Positions 26,265 through 35,368 of a stretch of 64,000 nucleotides of DNA are shown piece by piece. How positions within the stretch are numbered: the stretch's first letter is position 1; each line of letters opens with the position of its first letter. The translations under genes and the position numbers were made by a program. The notes below the pieces were generated by a model. That model ran no database searches, was not told where the DNA came from, and was given only the letters and a program-made list of their open reading frames with translations. The DNA is from Hoylesella marshii DSM 16973 = JCM 13450 (GTDB lineage Bacteria; Bacteroidota; Bacteroidia; Bacteroidales; Bacteroidaceae), in NCBI RefSeq assembly GCF_000146675.1, contig NZ_GL397214.1, positions 469,896 to 533,895 of the forward strand, written 5' to 3'.

Positions 26265-29200
26265 TTACTTATATTCAGACCATGATTTTATCTCTATTTC
26301 ATCGGGTTGCATTGTACAAAAAGCATTGATGAATGCACTTGCAAGCCGACTGTTGGTGATAAGTGGGATATTTAAATCAATGGCTGCGCGACGTATCTTG
26401 TAGCCGTTGGTCAGCTCATGGGGCGAGAGGTCTTTCGGCATATTCACAACCATGTCTATCTCTCGGTTGTGTAACATGTCGAGAGCCTGGGGCTGACGGC
26501 CTTCTTCTGATGGCCAGTAAACCCTTGTGTTCTCAATGTCGTTTTCAGAAAGATATTTGGATGTACCACTCGTTGCATATAGTCGATAGCCATGTTTTAC
26601 AAGCATTCTGGCTGCATCCAGCATTTCAGCTTTCTGCTTGGCACCACCAGTAGACAGCAGTATGGATTTCTCGGGTATGCGATAGCCTACGGAAAGCATA
26701 CTCTTTAAGAGGGCATCGTTGGTGTCGTCGCCCAAACATCCCACCTCTCCGGTCGATGCCATATCTACTCCAAGTACGGGATCAGCTTTCTGCAAACGAT
26801 TGAAAGAGAACTGTGAGGCCTTAATACCAACATAATCAAGGTCGAAAAGGTTTTTATTAGGTTTCTCTACAGGTAGGCCAAGCATAACGCGAGTTGCCAA
26901 ATCGATAAGATTGATTTTCAGTACCTTACTCACAAAAGGGAATGAGCGAGAGGCACGGAGGTTGCATTCGATGACAAGAATATCGTTATCGCGCGCCATA
27001 AACTGAATATTGAAAGGACCGCTGATATGCAATTCGTGTGCAATCTGTCGGCTTACGCGCTTGATTCGGCGCATCGTTTCAACATAAAGTTTCTGAGGTG
27101 GAAACTGAATGGTAGCATCTCCGGAGTGAACGCCTGCAAATTCTATGTGCTCACTGATAGCATATGCAAGAATCTCTCCATCTTTTGCTACCGCATCCAT
27201 TTCTATTTCCTTAGCATGCTCTATAAATTGGCTCACTACAACAGGATGGTCTTCGCTCACATTAGCTGCCAATTGAAGGAATCTTTCTAATTCGCCACGG
27301 TTGGAACAGACATTCATTGCCGCACCGGAAAGCACGTATGACGGGCGTACTAATACGGGGAAGCCTACTCGTTCGATAAAGAGATTGATATCATCTATTG
27401 ATGTTAATGCACTCCATTCCGGTTGATTAATACCATTTCGCGTAAGCATCGATGAGAACTTCGCTCTATCTTCGGCATTGTCTATATCTTTTGCAGATGT
27501 ACCCAGTATGGTAACGTGTTGTTCATACAGTTTCATAGCTAAATTGTTGGGTATCTGTCCACCCGTAGAAACGATGATGCCATACGGATTTTCGAGGTCG
27601 TAGATGTCCATGACTCGCTCAAATGTGAGTTCATCAAAATAAAGACGATCGCACATATCGTAATCGGTAGACACTGTTTCGGGGTTATAGTTAATCATCA
27701 CAGACCTGTATCCTTGCCTGCGAATGGTATTAAGTGCCTGAACGCCACACCAGTCAAATTCCACCGAACTCCCTATGCGATAGGCACCTGAGCCAAGAAC
27801 AACGATGCTGCGTCTGTCGTTTTCAAACTGAATATCATGTGCTATACCCGAATAAGTAAGATAGAGATAATTGGTTTGAGCAGGGTATTCAGCTGCCAGC
27901 GTATCGATTTGTTTCACTACGGGCAAGATACCATAGCTTTTGCGCAGGTTCCGGATAACCAGAGCAGCCTTGTGCATGTTGCCAAGTTCTTGTTCCAGAC
28001 CGACAGCACGGGCAATCTGGAAGTCGGTAAATCCATAGACCTTTGCCGTACGCAGCAAGTCTTTATCCAACACATTGACGTTAGTACAACGGTGCATGGC
28101 TTCGTCGATATCAATGACATGTTTCAGCTTCTCTAAGAACCACTTGTCTATCTTCGTCAGCTCATGAATCTCATCGGTAGTATAGCCTTTGTGCATAGCT
28201 TTTGAGATGATAAATACACGCTTGTCGGTGGGTTCTCTTAAAGCTGCGTCTATATCGTTTATCTCGAGTTCTTTATTCTCGACAAACCCATGCATGCCTT
28301 GTCCTATCATACGCAGACCTTTCTGAATAGCTTCCTCAAAGTTGCGTCCGATGGCCATCACTTCGCCCACCGATTTCATAGAAGACCCTAACTCCTTGTC
28401 TACCCCTCTAAATTTACTGAGGTCCCAACGAGGTATCTTGCAGACCACATAGTCAAGTGCAGGTTCAAAGAAAGCACTGGTAGTCTTTGTAACAGAATTT
28501 TTCAGTTCAAAGAGGCCATAGCCAAGACCGAGCTTTGCAGCAACGAATGCCAGAGGGTAGCCTGTTGCTTTTGAAGCAAGCGCAGAAGAACGACTCAATC
28601 GTGCGTTTACTTCAATTACTCGATAATCTTCGCTTTTCGGATCGAAGGCATATTGCACATTGCATTCACCCACAATTCCGATATGACGAATGATTTTAAT
28701 AGCAAGCGTACGGAGCTTGTGGTATTCGCTATTCGTTAAGGTTTGAGAGGGCGCAATAACAATACTTTCACCCGTATGAATGCCCAACGGGTCGAAGTTC
28801 TCCATATTGCAGACTGTAATACAGTTGTCATATCGGTCGCGAACTACTTCATACTCTATCTCTTTCCATCCCTTTAAACTCTTTTCTACAAGCACTTGGG
28901 GAGAAAAAGAGAAGGCTTTCTCCGCCAATTTGATAAGCTCCTCCTCATTATCACAGAAGCCACTACCCAATCCCCCTAAAGCATATGCTGCACGAATAAT
29001 TATAGGATACCCCAACTCCGCTGCCGCCTTACGAGCTTGTTCTATATTCTCACATGCCTCGCTTTTAATGGTCTTTATATCTATCTCTTTTAGTTTCTCT
29101 ACAAACAGTTCACGATCTTCCGTGTCCATAATGGCTTTTACCTGTGTTCCTAACACCCTTACACCATACTTCTCTAATACACCACTTTTATATAGCTCCA

Positions 29201-29495
29201 CTCCGCAGTTTAAAGCCGTTTGCCCCCCAAAGGCCAACAGAATACCGTCGGGACGCTCTTTCTGAATAACCCTCTCCACAAAGTAGGGTTGTATGGGTAG
29301 GAAATAGATTTGGTCGGCCACCCCTTCAGAAGTTTGCACCGTCGCAATATTGGGATTGATAAGTACAGTTACAATCCCTTCCTCTTTCAATGCTTTCAAT
29401 GCTTGGGAACCGGAATAATCGAATTCGCCGGCTTCTCCTATCTTTAAAGCTCCAGAACCGAGCAATAATACTTTTCTTATATTCTCATCTTTCAT
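26265..29495 (-). CDS. carB: Carbamoyl-phosphate synthase, large subunit
   Basis: Makes carbamoyl phosphate from bicarbonate, ATP and CarA-derived ammonia for pyrimidine and arginine synthesis. 1076 residues: two ATP-grasp halves (about 1-400 and 550-935), each opening with a VLGSGALKIGEAGEFDYSG or VLGSGAYRIGSSVEFDW type motif, an oligomerisation region between, and the C-terminal MGS-like allosteric domain (about 940-1076, YRLYATSGTSKYL). It follows carA by 7 bases. The C-terminal domain binds UMP or IMP in relatives. Confidence 0.97.
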   Translation of the reverse strand: MKDENIRKVLLLGSGALKIGEAGEFDYSGSQALKALKEEGIVTVLINPNIATVQTSEGVADQIYFLPIQPYFVERVIQKERPDGILLAFGGQTALNCGVELYKSGVLEKYGVRVLGTQVKAIMDTEDRELFVEKLKEIDIKTIKSEACENIEQARKAAAELGYPIIIRAAYALGGLGSGFCDNEEELIKLAEKAFSFSPQVLVEKSLKGWKEIEYEVVRDRYDNCITVCNMENFDPLGIHTGESIVIAPSQTLTNSEYHKLRTLAIKIIRHIGIVGECNVQYAFDPKSEDYRVIEVNARLSRSSALASKATGYPLAFVAAKLGLGYGLFELKNSVTKTTSAFFEPALDYVVCKIPRWDLSKFRGVDKELGSSMKSVGEVMAIGRNFEEAIQKGLRMIGQGMHGFVENKELEINDIDAALREPTDKRVFIISKAMHKGYTTDEIHELTKIDKWFLEKLKHVIDIDEAMHRCTNVNVLDKDLLRTAKVYGFTDFQIARAVGLEQELGNMHKAALVIRNLRKSYGILPVVKQIDTLAAEYPAQTNYLYLTYSGIAHDIQFENDRRSIVVLGSGAYRIGSSVEFDWCGVQALNTIRRQGYRSVMINYNPETVSTDYDMCDRLYFDELTFERVMDIYDLENPYGIIVSTGGQIPNNLAMKLYEQHVTILGTSAKDIDNAEDRAKFSSMLTRNGINQPEWSALTSIDDINLFIERVGFPVLVRPSYVLSGAAMNVCSNRGELERFLQLAANVSEDHPVVVSQFIEHAKEIEMDAVAKDGEILAYAISEHIEFAGVHSGDATIQFPPQKLYVETMRRIKRVSRQIAHELHISGPFNIQFMARDNDILVIECNLRASRSFPFVSKVLKINLIDLATRVMLGLPVEKPNKNLFDLDYVGIKASQFSFNRLQKADPVLGVDMASTGEVGCLGDDTNDALLKSMLSVGYRIPEKSILLSTGGAKQKAEMLDAARMLVKHGYRLYATSGTSKYLSENDIENTRVYWPSEEGRQPQALDMLHNREIDMVVNMPKDLSPHELTNGYKIRRAAIDLNIPLITNSRLASAFINAFCTMQPDEIEIKSWSEYK

Positions 29496-29502
29496 AATCA
29501 GT

Positions 29503-30579
29503 CTACTTTAATACATCGATAAATCGGTCGAAAATAAACAGGGTATCCAAAGGTCCACTACATGCTTCGGGATGGAACTGTGAAGAGAACCATGGTTTGG
29601 AGCAATGTCGTATTCCTTCATTCGACCCGTCATTCATATTGATGAACAACTCTTCCCAATCAGAATCAAGTGTCTTTGCATCAACTGCATAACCGTGATT
29701 CTGACTTGTTATGTAGCAGTTCTCTGTGCCTACCATGCGTACCGGCTGGTTGTGTGAACGATGTCCGTATTTCAATTTATAAATAGAAGCTCCTGCTGCT
29801 TTGGCCAACAACTGATTTCCCATGCAGATACCACATACAGGTTGATTGTTTTGGCTTAGTTGCTTCTTCAATACATTCACAGCCTCTACACACAAATCGG
29901 GGTTTCCCGGTCCGTTGCCTAAGAAAAGACCATCGAACGAAAGTTCTGTATAATCATAGTCCCAAGGTACCCGAATTACTTCAACTCCTCTGTCAATAAG
30001 GCAACGAATGATATTTATCTTTACCCCACAATCTACAAGTACCACTTTCTTGCCTGCTCCTTCATTATAATATATAATGTCTTTGCAACTTACTTTCTCT
30101 ACGAAATTAACGCCTTCATAGTCGGCTTGTGGAATGTTGTCGGGTTCATCGTCAAAGGTAATCTTTCCCATCATAACACCGTGTTCACGAAGCACTTTAG
30201 TCAATTCTCTCGTATCTATTCCCGTGATACCTGTCACTTGTTCGCGCTTCAACCAATCCGATAGACTCTCATGGGCATTCCAATGACTATAATGTTCGCT
30301 GTAATCGAAAACGATAATGGCAGAAGCATATATCTTGTTACCCTCCATGAAAGTTGGAAGTCCGTTGCTTTCGATTGTGAGAGGGGGAACTCCGTAGTTG
30401 CCAACAAGCGGATACGTGAGTGTCATCAACTGTCCGGCATATGATGGGTCGGTAAGACTTTCGGGATAACCTGTCATAGCTGTATTGAATACAACTTCCC
30501 CTGCAACGGGTATTTCATAGCCAAAAGACTTGCCATGAAACGCTGTTCCGTCTTCTAATGTTAAAGTTACGTTTCTCAT
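29503..30579 (-). CDS. carA: Carbamoyl-phosphate synthase, small (glutaminase) subunit
   Basis: 358 residues. The N-terminal CPSase small-chain domain (LTLEDGTAFHGKSFGYE, NTAMTGYPESLTDPSYAGQ) is followed by a class I amidotransferase domain with the nucleophile in GICMGNQLLA and the partner residues in FHPEACSGP. It hydrolyses glutamine and passes ammonia to CarB. Start ATG 30579, 63 bases after the amidophosphoribosyltransferase stop; carB follows, so the three genes form one operon. Confidence 0.96.
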   Translation of the reverse strand: MRNVTLTLEDGTAFHGKSFGYEIPVAGEVVFNTAMTGYPESLTDPSYAGQLMTLTYPLVGNYGVPPLTIESNGLPTFMEGNKIYASAIIVFDYSEHYSHWNAHESLSDWLKREQVTGITGIDTRELTKVLREHGVMMGKITFDDEPDNIPQADYEGVNFVEKVSCKDIIYYNEGAGKKVVLVDCGVKINIIRCLIDRGVEVIRVPWDYDYTELSFDGLFLGNGPGNPDLCVEAVNVLKKQLSQNNQPVCGICMGNQLLAKAAGASIYKLKYGHRSHNQPVRMVGTENCYITSQNHGYAVDAKTLDSDWEELFINMNDGSNEGIRHCSKPWFSSQFHPEACSGPLDTLFIFDRFIDVLK

Positions 30580-30642
30580 TCCTTTTTATATTTGCTGCCT
30601 AATCATTTGTTTTGGCAATAGGTTCGTAAAAATCAAAAGGTT

Positions 30643-32529
30643 TTAAATACGCTTATATACCTTTTCAAAGAAATTGATATAGGCCTGATTGCAGAGCTTT
30701 GTACCCCCTGCAGTAGGATATTTCCCCGTGAAATACCAATCTCCCTTATGTCCCGGAATGGCCTTGTGTAAGCCTTCTATCGACTGATAAACTATTTCTA
30801 TCGGTGTTATCATACCCTCGGGACGCAGCATTTCTGCTATCTTCCCATTGATTACTTCTACGGTAAAAGGTTGATATATCTCTCGAACACGATTTTTCAT
30901 TTCCTTCTTAGGCTTTTTCAATTCCTCTAAACAGTTCGTATAAGTCTCTTCTATGATGTATTGCATGCCTTGCTCCTTCAGTAACTCGATGGCTGCACGA
31001 AAGACGCAAAACTCCTCTAAACTCGACATATCAATGCCATAGTAGTCGGGATAGCGTATTTGAGGAGAGCTACTGATGATAATAATCTTCTTGGGATGTA
31101 GTCTGTCTAATATCTTTAGGATGCTTTCTTTCAGCGTTGTGCCACGCACAATGCTGTCGTCTATGATAGCTAAATTATCTATATAGGGGCGAACACTTTC
31201 ATAAGTAATGTCATAGACATGGGAGACCAAGTCATTTCGGGAATTACCTTCGGTGATAAAAGTTCTCAGTTTGACATCTTTCCATGCTATCTTCTCAGTG
31301 CGGACGCGTTCGTTTATAATCGTTTCCAATTCTTTATGAGTGGGAGTATGGTCTAAACTTTCCAGCTTTTTTATTTTCTTTTCGTTCACATAGGATTTAA
31401 AGCCGTCTAACATTCCACAGAAAGCTATTTCCGCAGTGTTGGGGATAAATGAGAAAACAGTATGGTCGATATCGTAATTCACTGCTTTCAGAATAGGTTC
31501 TTGCAGTTGTCTGCCCAATTGTTTTCTTTCCTTATAGATGTCTCTGTCTGAGCCTCGACTAAAATAAATACGTTCAAACGAGCAAGCGGAATCGCCTCTT
31601 TGTTCGATAATATTGTTAATAGAGTAACTTCCGTCACGTTTTACCAAGAGGGCGTGGCCAGGCCTTAATTCTTCAATATCATCACATTCAATATCGAATG
31701 TCGTCTGCAATACCGGACGCTCGCTGGCCAATGCCACAAACTCTTCATTCCTAAACCAGAATGCAGGACGTATACCCCAAGGGTCGCGCATGGCAAATTG
31801 CTCTCCGCTACCTGTCTGTCCGCATACTACGTAGCCACCGTCGAAATCTTCCATCGTGTCTTTCAGCACATTCGACATCTCCACATGGTCTTCTATATAG
31901 CGGGTGATGTCTGTACGAGAGAGCCCCTGTGCTTTCGCTGCCACGAAGTTGCGTTCCACTTCGCGGTCAAGTCTATGTCCCATCAATTCGAGCATGATAT
32001 TACTATCGCTGTAGATGCGGGGGAATTGTCCCTGTTCCAACAACTTGTCGAATATTTCTTCGATATTGGTCATGTTGAAGTTTCCGCAGATACATAGGTT
32101 TTTTGCTTTCCAGTTGTTTCTGCGCAAGAAAGGGTGAACATAGGTAAGTCCGCTCTTTCCTGTGGTAGAATACCTGAGATGTCCCATATATAATTCTCCT
32201 GCAAAGGGCAGATACTTATAGGCATAAACGGGGTCTGCCAATTGCTCTTTCGATACTTTATTATATTCCTTGTGCACATTGGCAAAGATATGGGTGATGG
32301 CATTCGAGCCTTCGCCTCGTTCGCGAAACATGTATTCGTTGCCGGGGGTCGAGTTCAGCTTCACACAAGATATGCCTGCTCCCTCTTGTCCTCGATTGTG
32401 TTCTTTCTCCATCATCAGGTACAACTTGTTCAGCCCGAACATCCACGTACCATATTTTTCTTGATAATACTCCAAAGGCTTCAGCAATCGAATCATTGCT
32501 ACTCCGCATTCATGCTTCAAAGGTTCCAT
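30643..32529 (-). CDS. purF: Amidophosphoribosyltransferase-like class II amidotransferase
   Basis: 628 residues, longer than ordinary PurF (about 470-500). N-terminal class II glutaminase with the nucleophile Cys8 after a short propeptide (MEPLKHE), HNRGQEGAG, HLRYSTTG and CGNFNMTN. The C-terminal phosphoribosyltransferase part carries the PRPP loop AIIDDSIVRGTTL. An extra segment (about 370-430, DGFKSYVNEKKIKKLESLD) and a long tail set it apart. Bacteroidales commonly pair this version with carAB. It should catalyse the first step of purine synthesis, but a related role cannot be excluded because of the extra length. Confidence 0.85.
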   Translation of the reverse strand: MEPLKHECGVAMIRLLKPLEYYQEKYGTWMFGLNKLYLMMEKEHNRGQEGAGISCVKLNSTPGNEYMFRERGEGSNAITHIFANVHKEYNKVSKEQLADPVYAYKYLPFAGELYMGHLRYSTTGKSGLTYVHPFLRRNNWKAKNLCICGNFNMTNIEEIFDKLLEQGQFPRIYSDSNIMLELMGHRLDREVERNFVAAKAQGLSRTDITRYIEDHVEMSNVLKDTMEDFDGGYVVCGQTGSGEQFAMRDPWGIRPAFWFRNEEFVALASERPVLQTTFDIECDDIEELRPGHALLVKRDGSYSINNIIEQRGDSACSFERIYFSRGSDRDIYKERKQLGRQLQEPILKAVNYDIDHTVFSFIPNTAEIAFCGMLDGFKSYVNEKKIKKLESLDHTPTHKELETIINERVRTEKIAWKDVKLRTFITEGNSRNDLVSHVYDITYESVRPYIDNLAIIDDSIVRGTTLKESILKILDRLHPKKIIIISSSPQIRYPDYYGIDMSSLEEFCVFRAAIELLKEQGMQYIIEETYTNCLEELKKPKKEMKNRVREIYQPFTVEVINGKIAEMLRPEGMITPIEIVYQSIEGLHKAIPGHKGDWYFTGKYPTAGGTKLCNQAYINFFEKVYKRI

Positions 32530-32564
32530 TTTAATATCGAAGAGTTGTTGTTGTAATAAGAAAG

Positions 32565-32590
32565 ATGGGCGGGCATAAACGCCCGCCCAT
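32565..32590 (-). terminator. Terminator of the Wza-like gene
   Basis: A perfect 10-bp GC-rich stem (ATGGGCGGGC / GCCCGCCCAT) with a 6-base loop, followed on the minus strand by CTTTCTTATT. It lies 15 bases past the Wza-like stop and before purF. Confidence 0.85.
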
Positions 32591-32604
32591 ATAGAAAACG
32601 AAAT

Positions 32605-33378
32605 TTATCTCAAGAGGTTAAGCACCAATGAAGTTACCGACATGGCAATACCAAACATGGAGAACCATAAGGTTGTGGAAGTACCGATGTCTGCATTTCT
32701 CGCCTTTACTTTATTGGGTTGCACATAAATCACGTCATTTTGTTGCAGATAGTAATAAGGCGAATTAATCAAGTGGGCATCATTCAGATTCAGTCGTTGA
32801 ATATGCTTTTCACCGGAATTATCTTCGCGAATCAGCAAAATATTGTCGCGTTTGCCGTAGATAGATAAGTCGCCTGCCTGTGCCAACGCTTCTATGATGC
32901 TTATCTTTTCAGTAGTTACGGGAATCACACCCGGGGAATTCACTTCGCCTATCACTGTTACCCGATAACTCGACATGCGCACGGTTACGATGGGATTTTC
33001 CGTCTTTGCCATATAGGGCAGCACTTTGCTGCGTATCAAATCCTGACATTCTTCTTTCGTTAAACCGGCAACATGAATCTTTCCCACTACAGGAAAGTTG
33101 ATGGCTCCGCTGTTATCTACCAGATAATCTTGATTTCCCAAGCTTTGATTACCTCCCATACTTATCAGATGGAACGGGGTTGAAGCTTCCGGTTCTATGG
33201 TACTCACCGTAATGGTCAGCATGTCTTTCGGCATAATCTTAGCATCATATAAATGCTTGGATGCCGCCAAACTTACGGTGTCTATATTCTGGAAATAGGC
33301 TACTTGCTTACTTGATGTGCATCCCGTTGCAAGACATATTGCAACCATGGCTATATATAAAAAAGGAAGTCTTTTCAT
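32605..33378 (-). CDS. Polysaccharide export (Wza-like) outer-membrane lipoprotein
   Basis: 257 residues from ATG 33378 (MKRLPFLYIAM); an upstream Met gives six more. Lipoprotein signal with lipobox LATGC. Then a Poly_export domain (about 45-140, MPKDMLTITVSTIEPEASTPF and DYLVDNSGAINFPVVGKIHVAGLT) and a SLBB domain (about 145-225, VTVIGEVNSPGVIPVTTEKISIIEALAQAG), ending in one hydrophobic helix (about 235-256) that would form the outer-membrane segment as in Wza. It has no neighbouring Wzc kinase or glycosyltransferase, so it is an orphan exporter component. Confidence 0.88.
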   Translation of the reverse strand: MKRLPFLYIAMVAICLATGCTSSKQVAYFQNIDTVSLAASKHLYDAKIMPKDMLTITVSTIEPEASTPFHLISMGGNQSLGNQDYLVDNSGAINFPVVGKIHVAGLTKEECQDLIRSKVLPYMAKTENPIVTVRMSSYRVTVIGEVNSPGVIPVTTEKISIIEALAQAGDLSIYGKRDNILLIREDNSGEKHIQRLNLNDAHLINSPYYYLQQNDVIYVQPNKVKARNADIGTSTTLWFSMFGIAMSVTSLVLNLLR

Positions 33379-33505
33379 TCTTAAAAAACAACTCATTCGT
33401 TAAAAACATTGCAAAAATAAATCTATTTTTCCAATTCCACAAATATTTCAAACACTAATTACGAGTTCGGAATAACTTATGATTTTTCATTTCTGCAACC
33501 TTTTC

Positions 33506-33536
33506 TTTGCGTAAATAAGAAAAAAATGTACTTTTG
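33506..33536 (+). promoter_or_regulatory. Promoter of the small secreted protein
   Basis: TTTG (33506-33509), 19 bases, TACTTTTG (33529-33536): a full consensus match; the ATG is 30 bases further. Confidence 0.82.
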
Positions 33537-33566
33537 CATCATAATTCAGCTTAAAAATCAGAAATT

Positions 33567-34130
33567 ATGAAGAAATTTTTAATAATGCTCTTTGCGAGCG
33601 TATGTTCTACAACCGCAACCTATGCACAAGTAAAAGTAGAGGAACCCGAATTTGCAGAAGAAACCCTGTTGCTCACTTCTAACATTGAAGGCGTGAAATT
33701 AAACCGCGAAAACGGAACCGTAAAAACCAAAGCAGGGGCAAGCCTCTATCTTACAGGCATCGGAAAAGTAAAATCGCGCCTCACACTACCGGGCATAAAA
33801 TCTACCAGTCAAGCAAAAGGTAGCACAGAAACACGCCTCATTGTTAAGGCCGTCAACAACGAAACCGACCCAAACTCGTTCATCAACATTTTTAAGTTCG
33901 AAGTAAAGGGGAAAGAGCGGAGATATCAGCTTGCCGAAGCTGGCACACTCTCTAAAACCGAAACGAACAATCTTTCGAGTGTGGAATACAAAGCAAAGAA
34001 ATACGGAAAAAGCTCCTATCTACTCGTACTCGAAGGACTCACACCTGGCGAATATGGTATCGTTATCGGCGACCCTAATCACGAAAACACAAAAAACTCA
34101 ATGAAAGTTACCACTTTCACCGTAGAATGA
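33567..34130 (+). CDS. Small secreted protein of unknown function
   Basis: 187 residues with a cleavable signal peptide (MKKFLIMLFASVCSTTATYAQ, cut near 21). The mature part is beta-rich and soluble without cysteines, with repeated TLPGIKSTSQAKG and VLEGLTPGEYGIVIG segments. I do not recognise a family; the closing LxGLxPGEYxIxxGD pattern is seen in many small Bacteroidetes beta-sandwich proteins. It has its own consensus promoter and a strong terminator, so it is a single-gene unit, probably well expressed. Confidence 0.8.
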   Translation: MKKFLIMLFASVCSTTATYAQVKVEEPEFAEETLLLTSNIEGVKLNRENGTVKTKAGASLYLTGIGKVKSRLTLPGIKSTSQAKGSTETRLIVKAVNNETDPNSFINIFKFEVKGKERRYQLAEAGTLSKTETNNLSSVEYKAKKYGKSSYLLVLEGLTPGEYGIVIGDPNHENTKNSMKVTTFTVE

Positions 34131-34160
34131 ACAAAAAGTAAATTTAAGTTCATAAAACCG

Positions 34161-34186
34161 ATACGTCTCCTTATTGGGAGACGTAT
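34161..34186 (+). terminator. Terminator of the small secreted protein
   Basis: Stem ATACGTCTCC / GGAGACGTAT with a 6-base loop followed by TTTTC, 30 bases after the stop. Confidence 0.82.
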
Positions 34187-34342
34187 TTTCGTGTGTTCTT
34201 CACCGCCACTCTCGCACACACCACCGCCCCAAGATATAATTCTACGCGAGTTCGGGTTTCGTACGTCTTTTTAAAAGTTGAGACCTCTGCAAAACTCCTC
34301 TTATAATTTGTCTTTCTTAAATATTTTTTGTGCCTTTATCGT

Positions 34343-35217
34343 ATGAAACAGAAGTTATCCTCTCCCAGTTTTGCTGACCTGTTCCTTGGACAAAGAAAGG
34401 TCAAGCAGACATTCTTTTCACAAATAGTATGATACGCTTCTTGTGGAGTTTAATCGGCAATTGGAAGCTAAAGGAATCATTGTTAAGCGAGGTGCCATCG
34501 TTGATGCCAGCATTACGAATACGCCCCGCCGCCCCCGCGGAGATAAGAGCTATGAGGTCGTTGAGGATAGAAAAGAGGATGAGAACATGGAGGCTTCGGA
34601 GAAAACCATGCTCAAAGAAGTTGTCAAGCCTAACGTAGATACTTTTTTTCGCTTAGTCGGACGCCACGACAACTGGCGGGAGGCTTGCCCGGCTGGGGCA
34701 AACGCCAAACCAAAAGGAAAGTTAAATGCCCGGCGTTGCAAATGTCAAACCGAAAGGAAAGTTAAATGCAACGGCGTTGCAAACGTCACACGGTAACGGA
34801 TGAAAACGGAATGGTGCTTGCCGAGGAAACGACAGCTGCCAATGAAAGTGATATGAAACACTTAGAAACACCCCTGAAGAAAGCCAAGCTACCACGGAAA
34901 GCACTTGTCTATGCCGATAAAGGATATGACTCGATGGAGAACAAAGAAACCCTCAAACGTATGAAACTTAAAAGTCGTATCATGCATAAGGGAACAAGAG
35001 GACATGAAATTACGAAAGGCAGCAGCGTATCAATGTTGCGATAAGTAAGACACGCTACAAAGTAGAACGCACCTTTGGTTCTATGCATAGATGGTTTGGT
35101 GCTGGAATAGCAAGATACGTCGGACTTTCAAAAACACATGCGCAGCATATTATGGAATCCATTGCCTACAACTTATACCGAACGCCAGGGATTATTGTGT
35201 CAAATTCTATCAGATAA
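34343..35217 (+). pseudogene. Transposase remnant (IS5 family, DDE type)
   Basis: The start (MKQKLSSPSFADLFLGQRK) is typical of these transposases, but a large internal part is missing after FFSQI; the next homologous stretch is LLVEFNRQLEAKGIIVKRGAIVDASI with PRRPRG and the YEVVEDR block. Two 40-bp repeat units then interrupt it, and the frame changes before KRHTVTDENGMVLAEETTAAN and VYADKGYDS. A single-base deletion at GAAATTACGAAAG (35016 region, compared with the second copy) shifts the frame again, and the final part reads ERTFGSMHRWFGAGIARYVGL in another frame. It cannot make an active enzyme. Confidence 0.85.
34698..34795. repeat. 40-bp tandem repeat inside the transposase remnant
   Basis: GTTAAATGC occurs at 34721 and 34761, with flanks AACCRAAAGGAAA and GGCGTTGCAAA also repeated at 40-base spacing, in about 2.4 copies. 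Each unit holds the palindrome-like GCAACGGCGTTGC. It replaces or interrupts transposase sequence, so it arrived or expanded after the IS decayed, or caused the decay. Confidence 0.75.
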
Positions 35218-35368
35218 GGGGAAAATACACCGATAAAAGATTATTATCTACTCAAAAATTACCTCCAACGGCATCTTTTGGTCAAAAATATTCATTCTTC
35301 TAAGAGTATATGGATGAAAATTGAGAGGGTGGTAGGTTTTGCAGAGGTCTCGTTAATGTAAGATATGA

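Larger units (their letters stand above)
34280..35351 (+). mobile_element. Decayed IS5-type insertion sequence
   Basis: 1072 bp between inverted ends GAGACCTCTGCAAAACT (34280 on) and its complement GTTTTGCAGAGGTCTC (to 35351). GTT is found on both flanks (34277-34279, 35352-35354) and may be the target duplication. The enclosed transposase is broken at several points. A related 3' fragment lies at 36881 and a lone left-end copy (one mismatch) at 61959. Confidence 0.85.
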
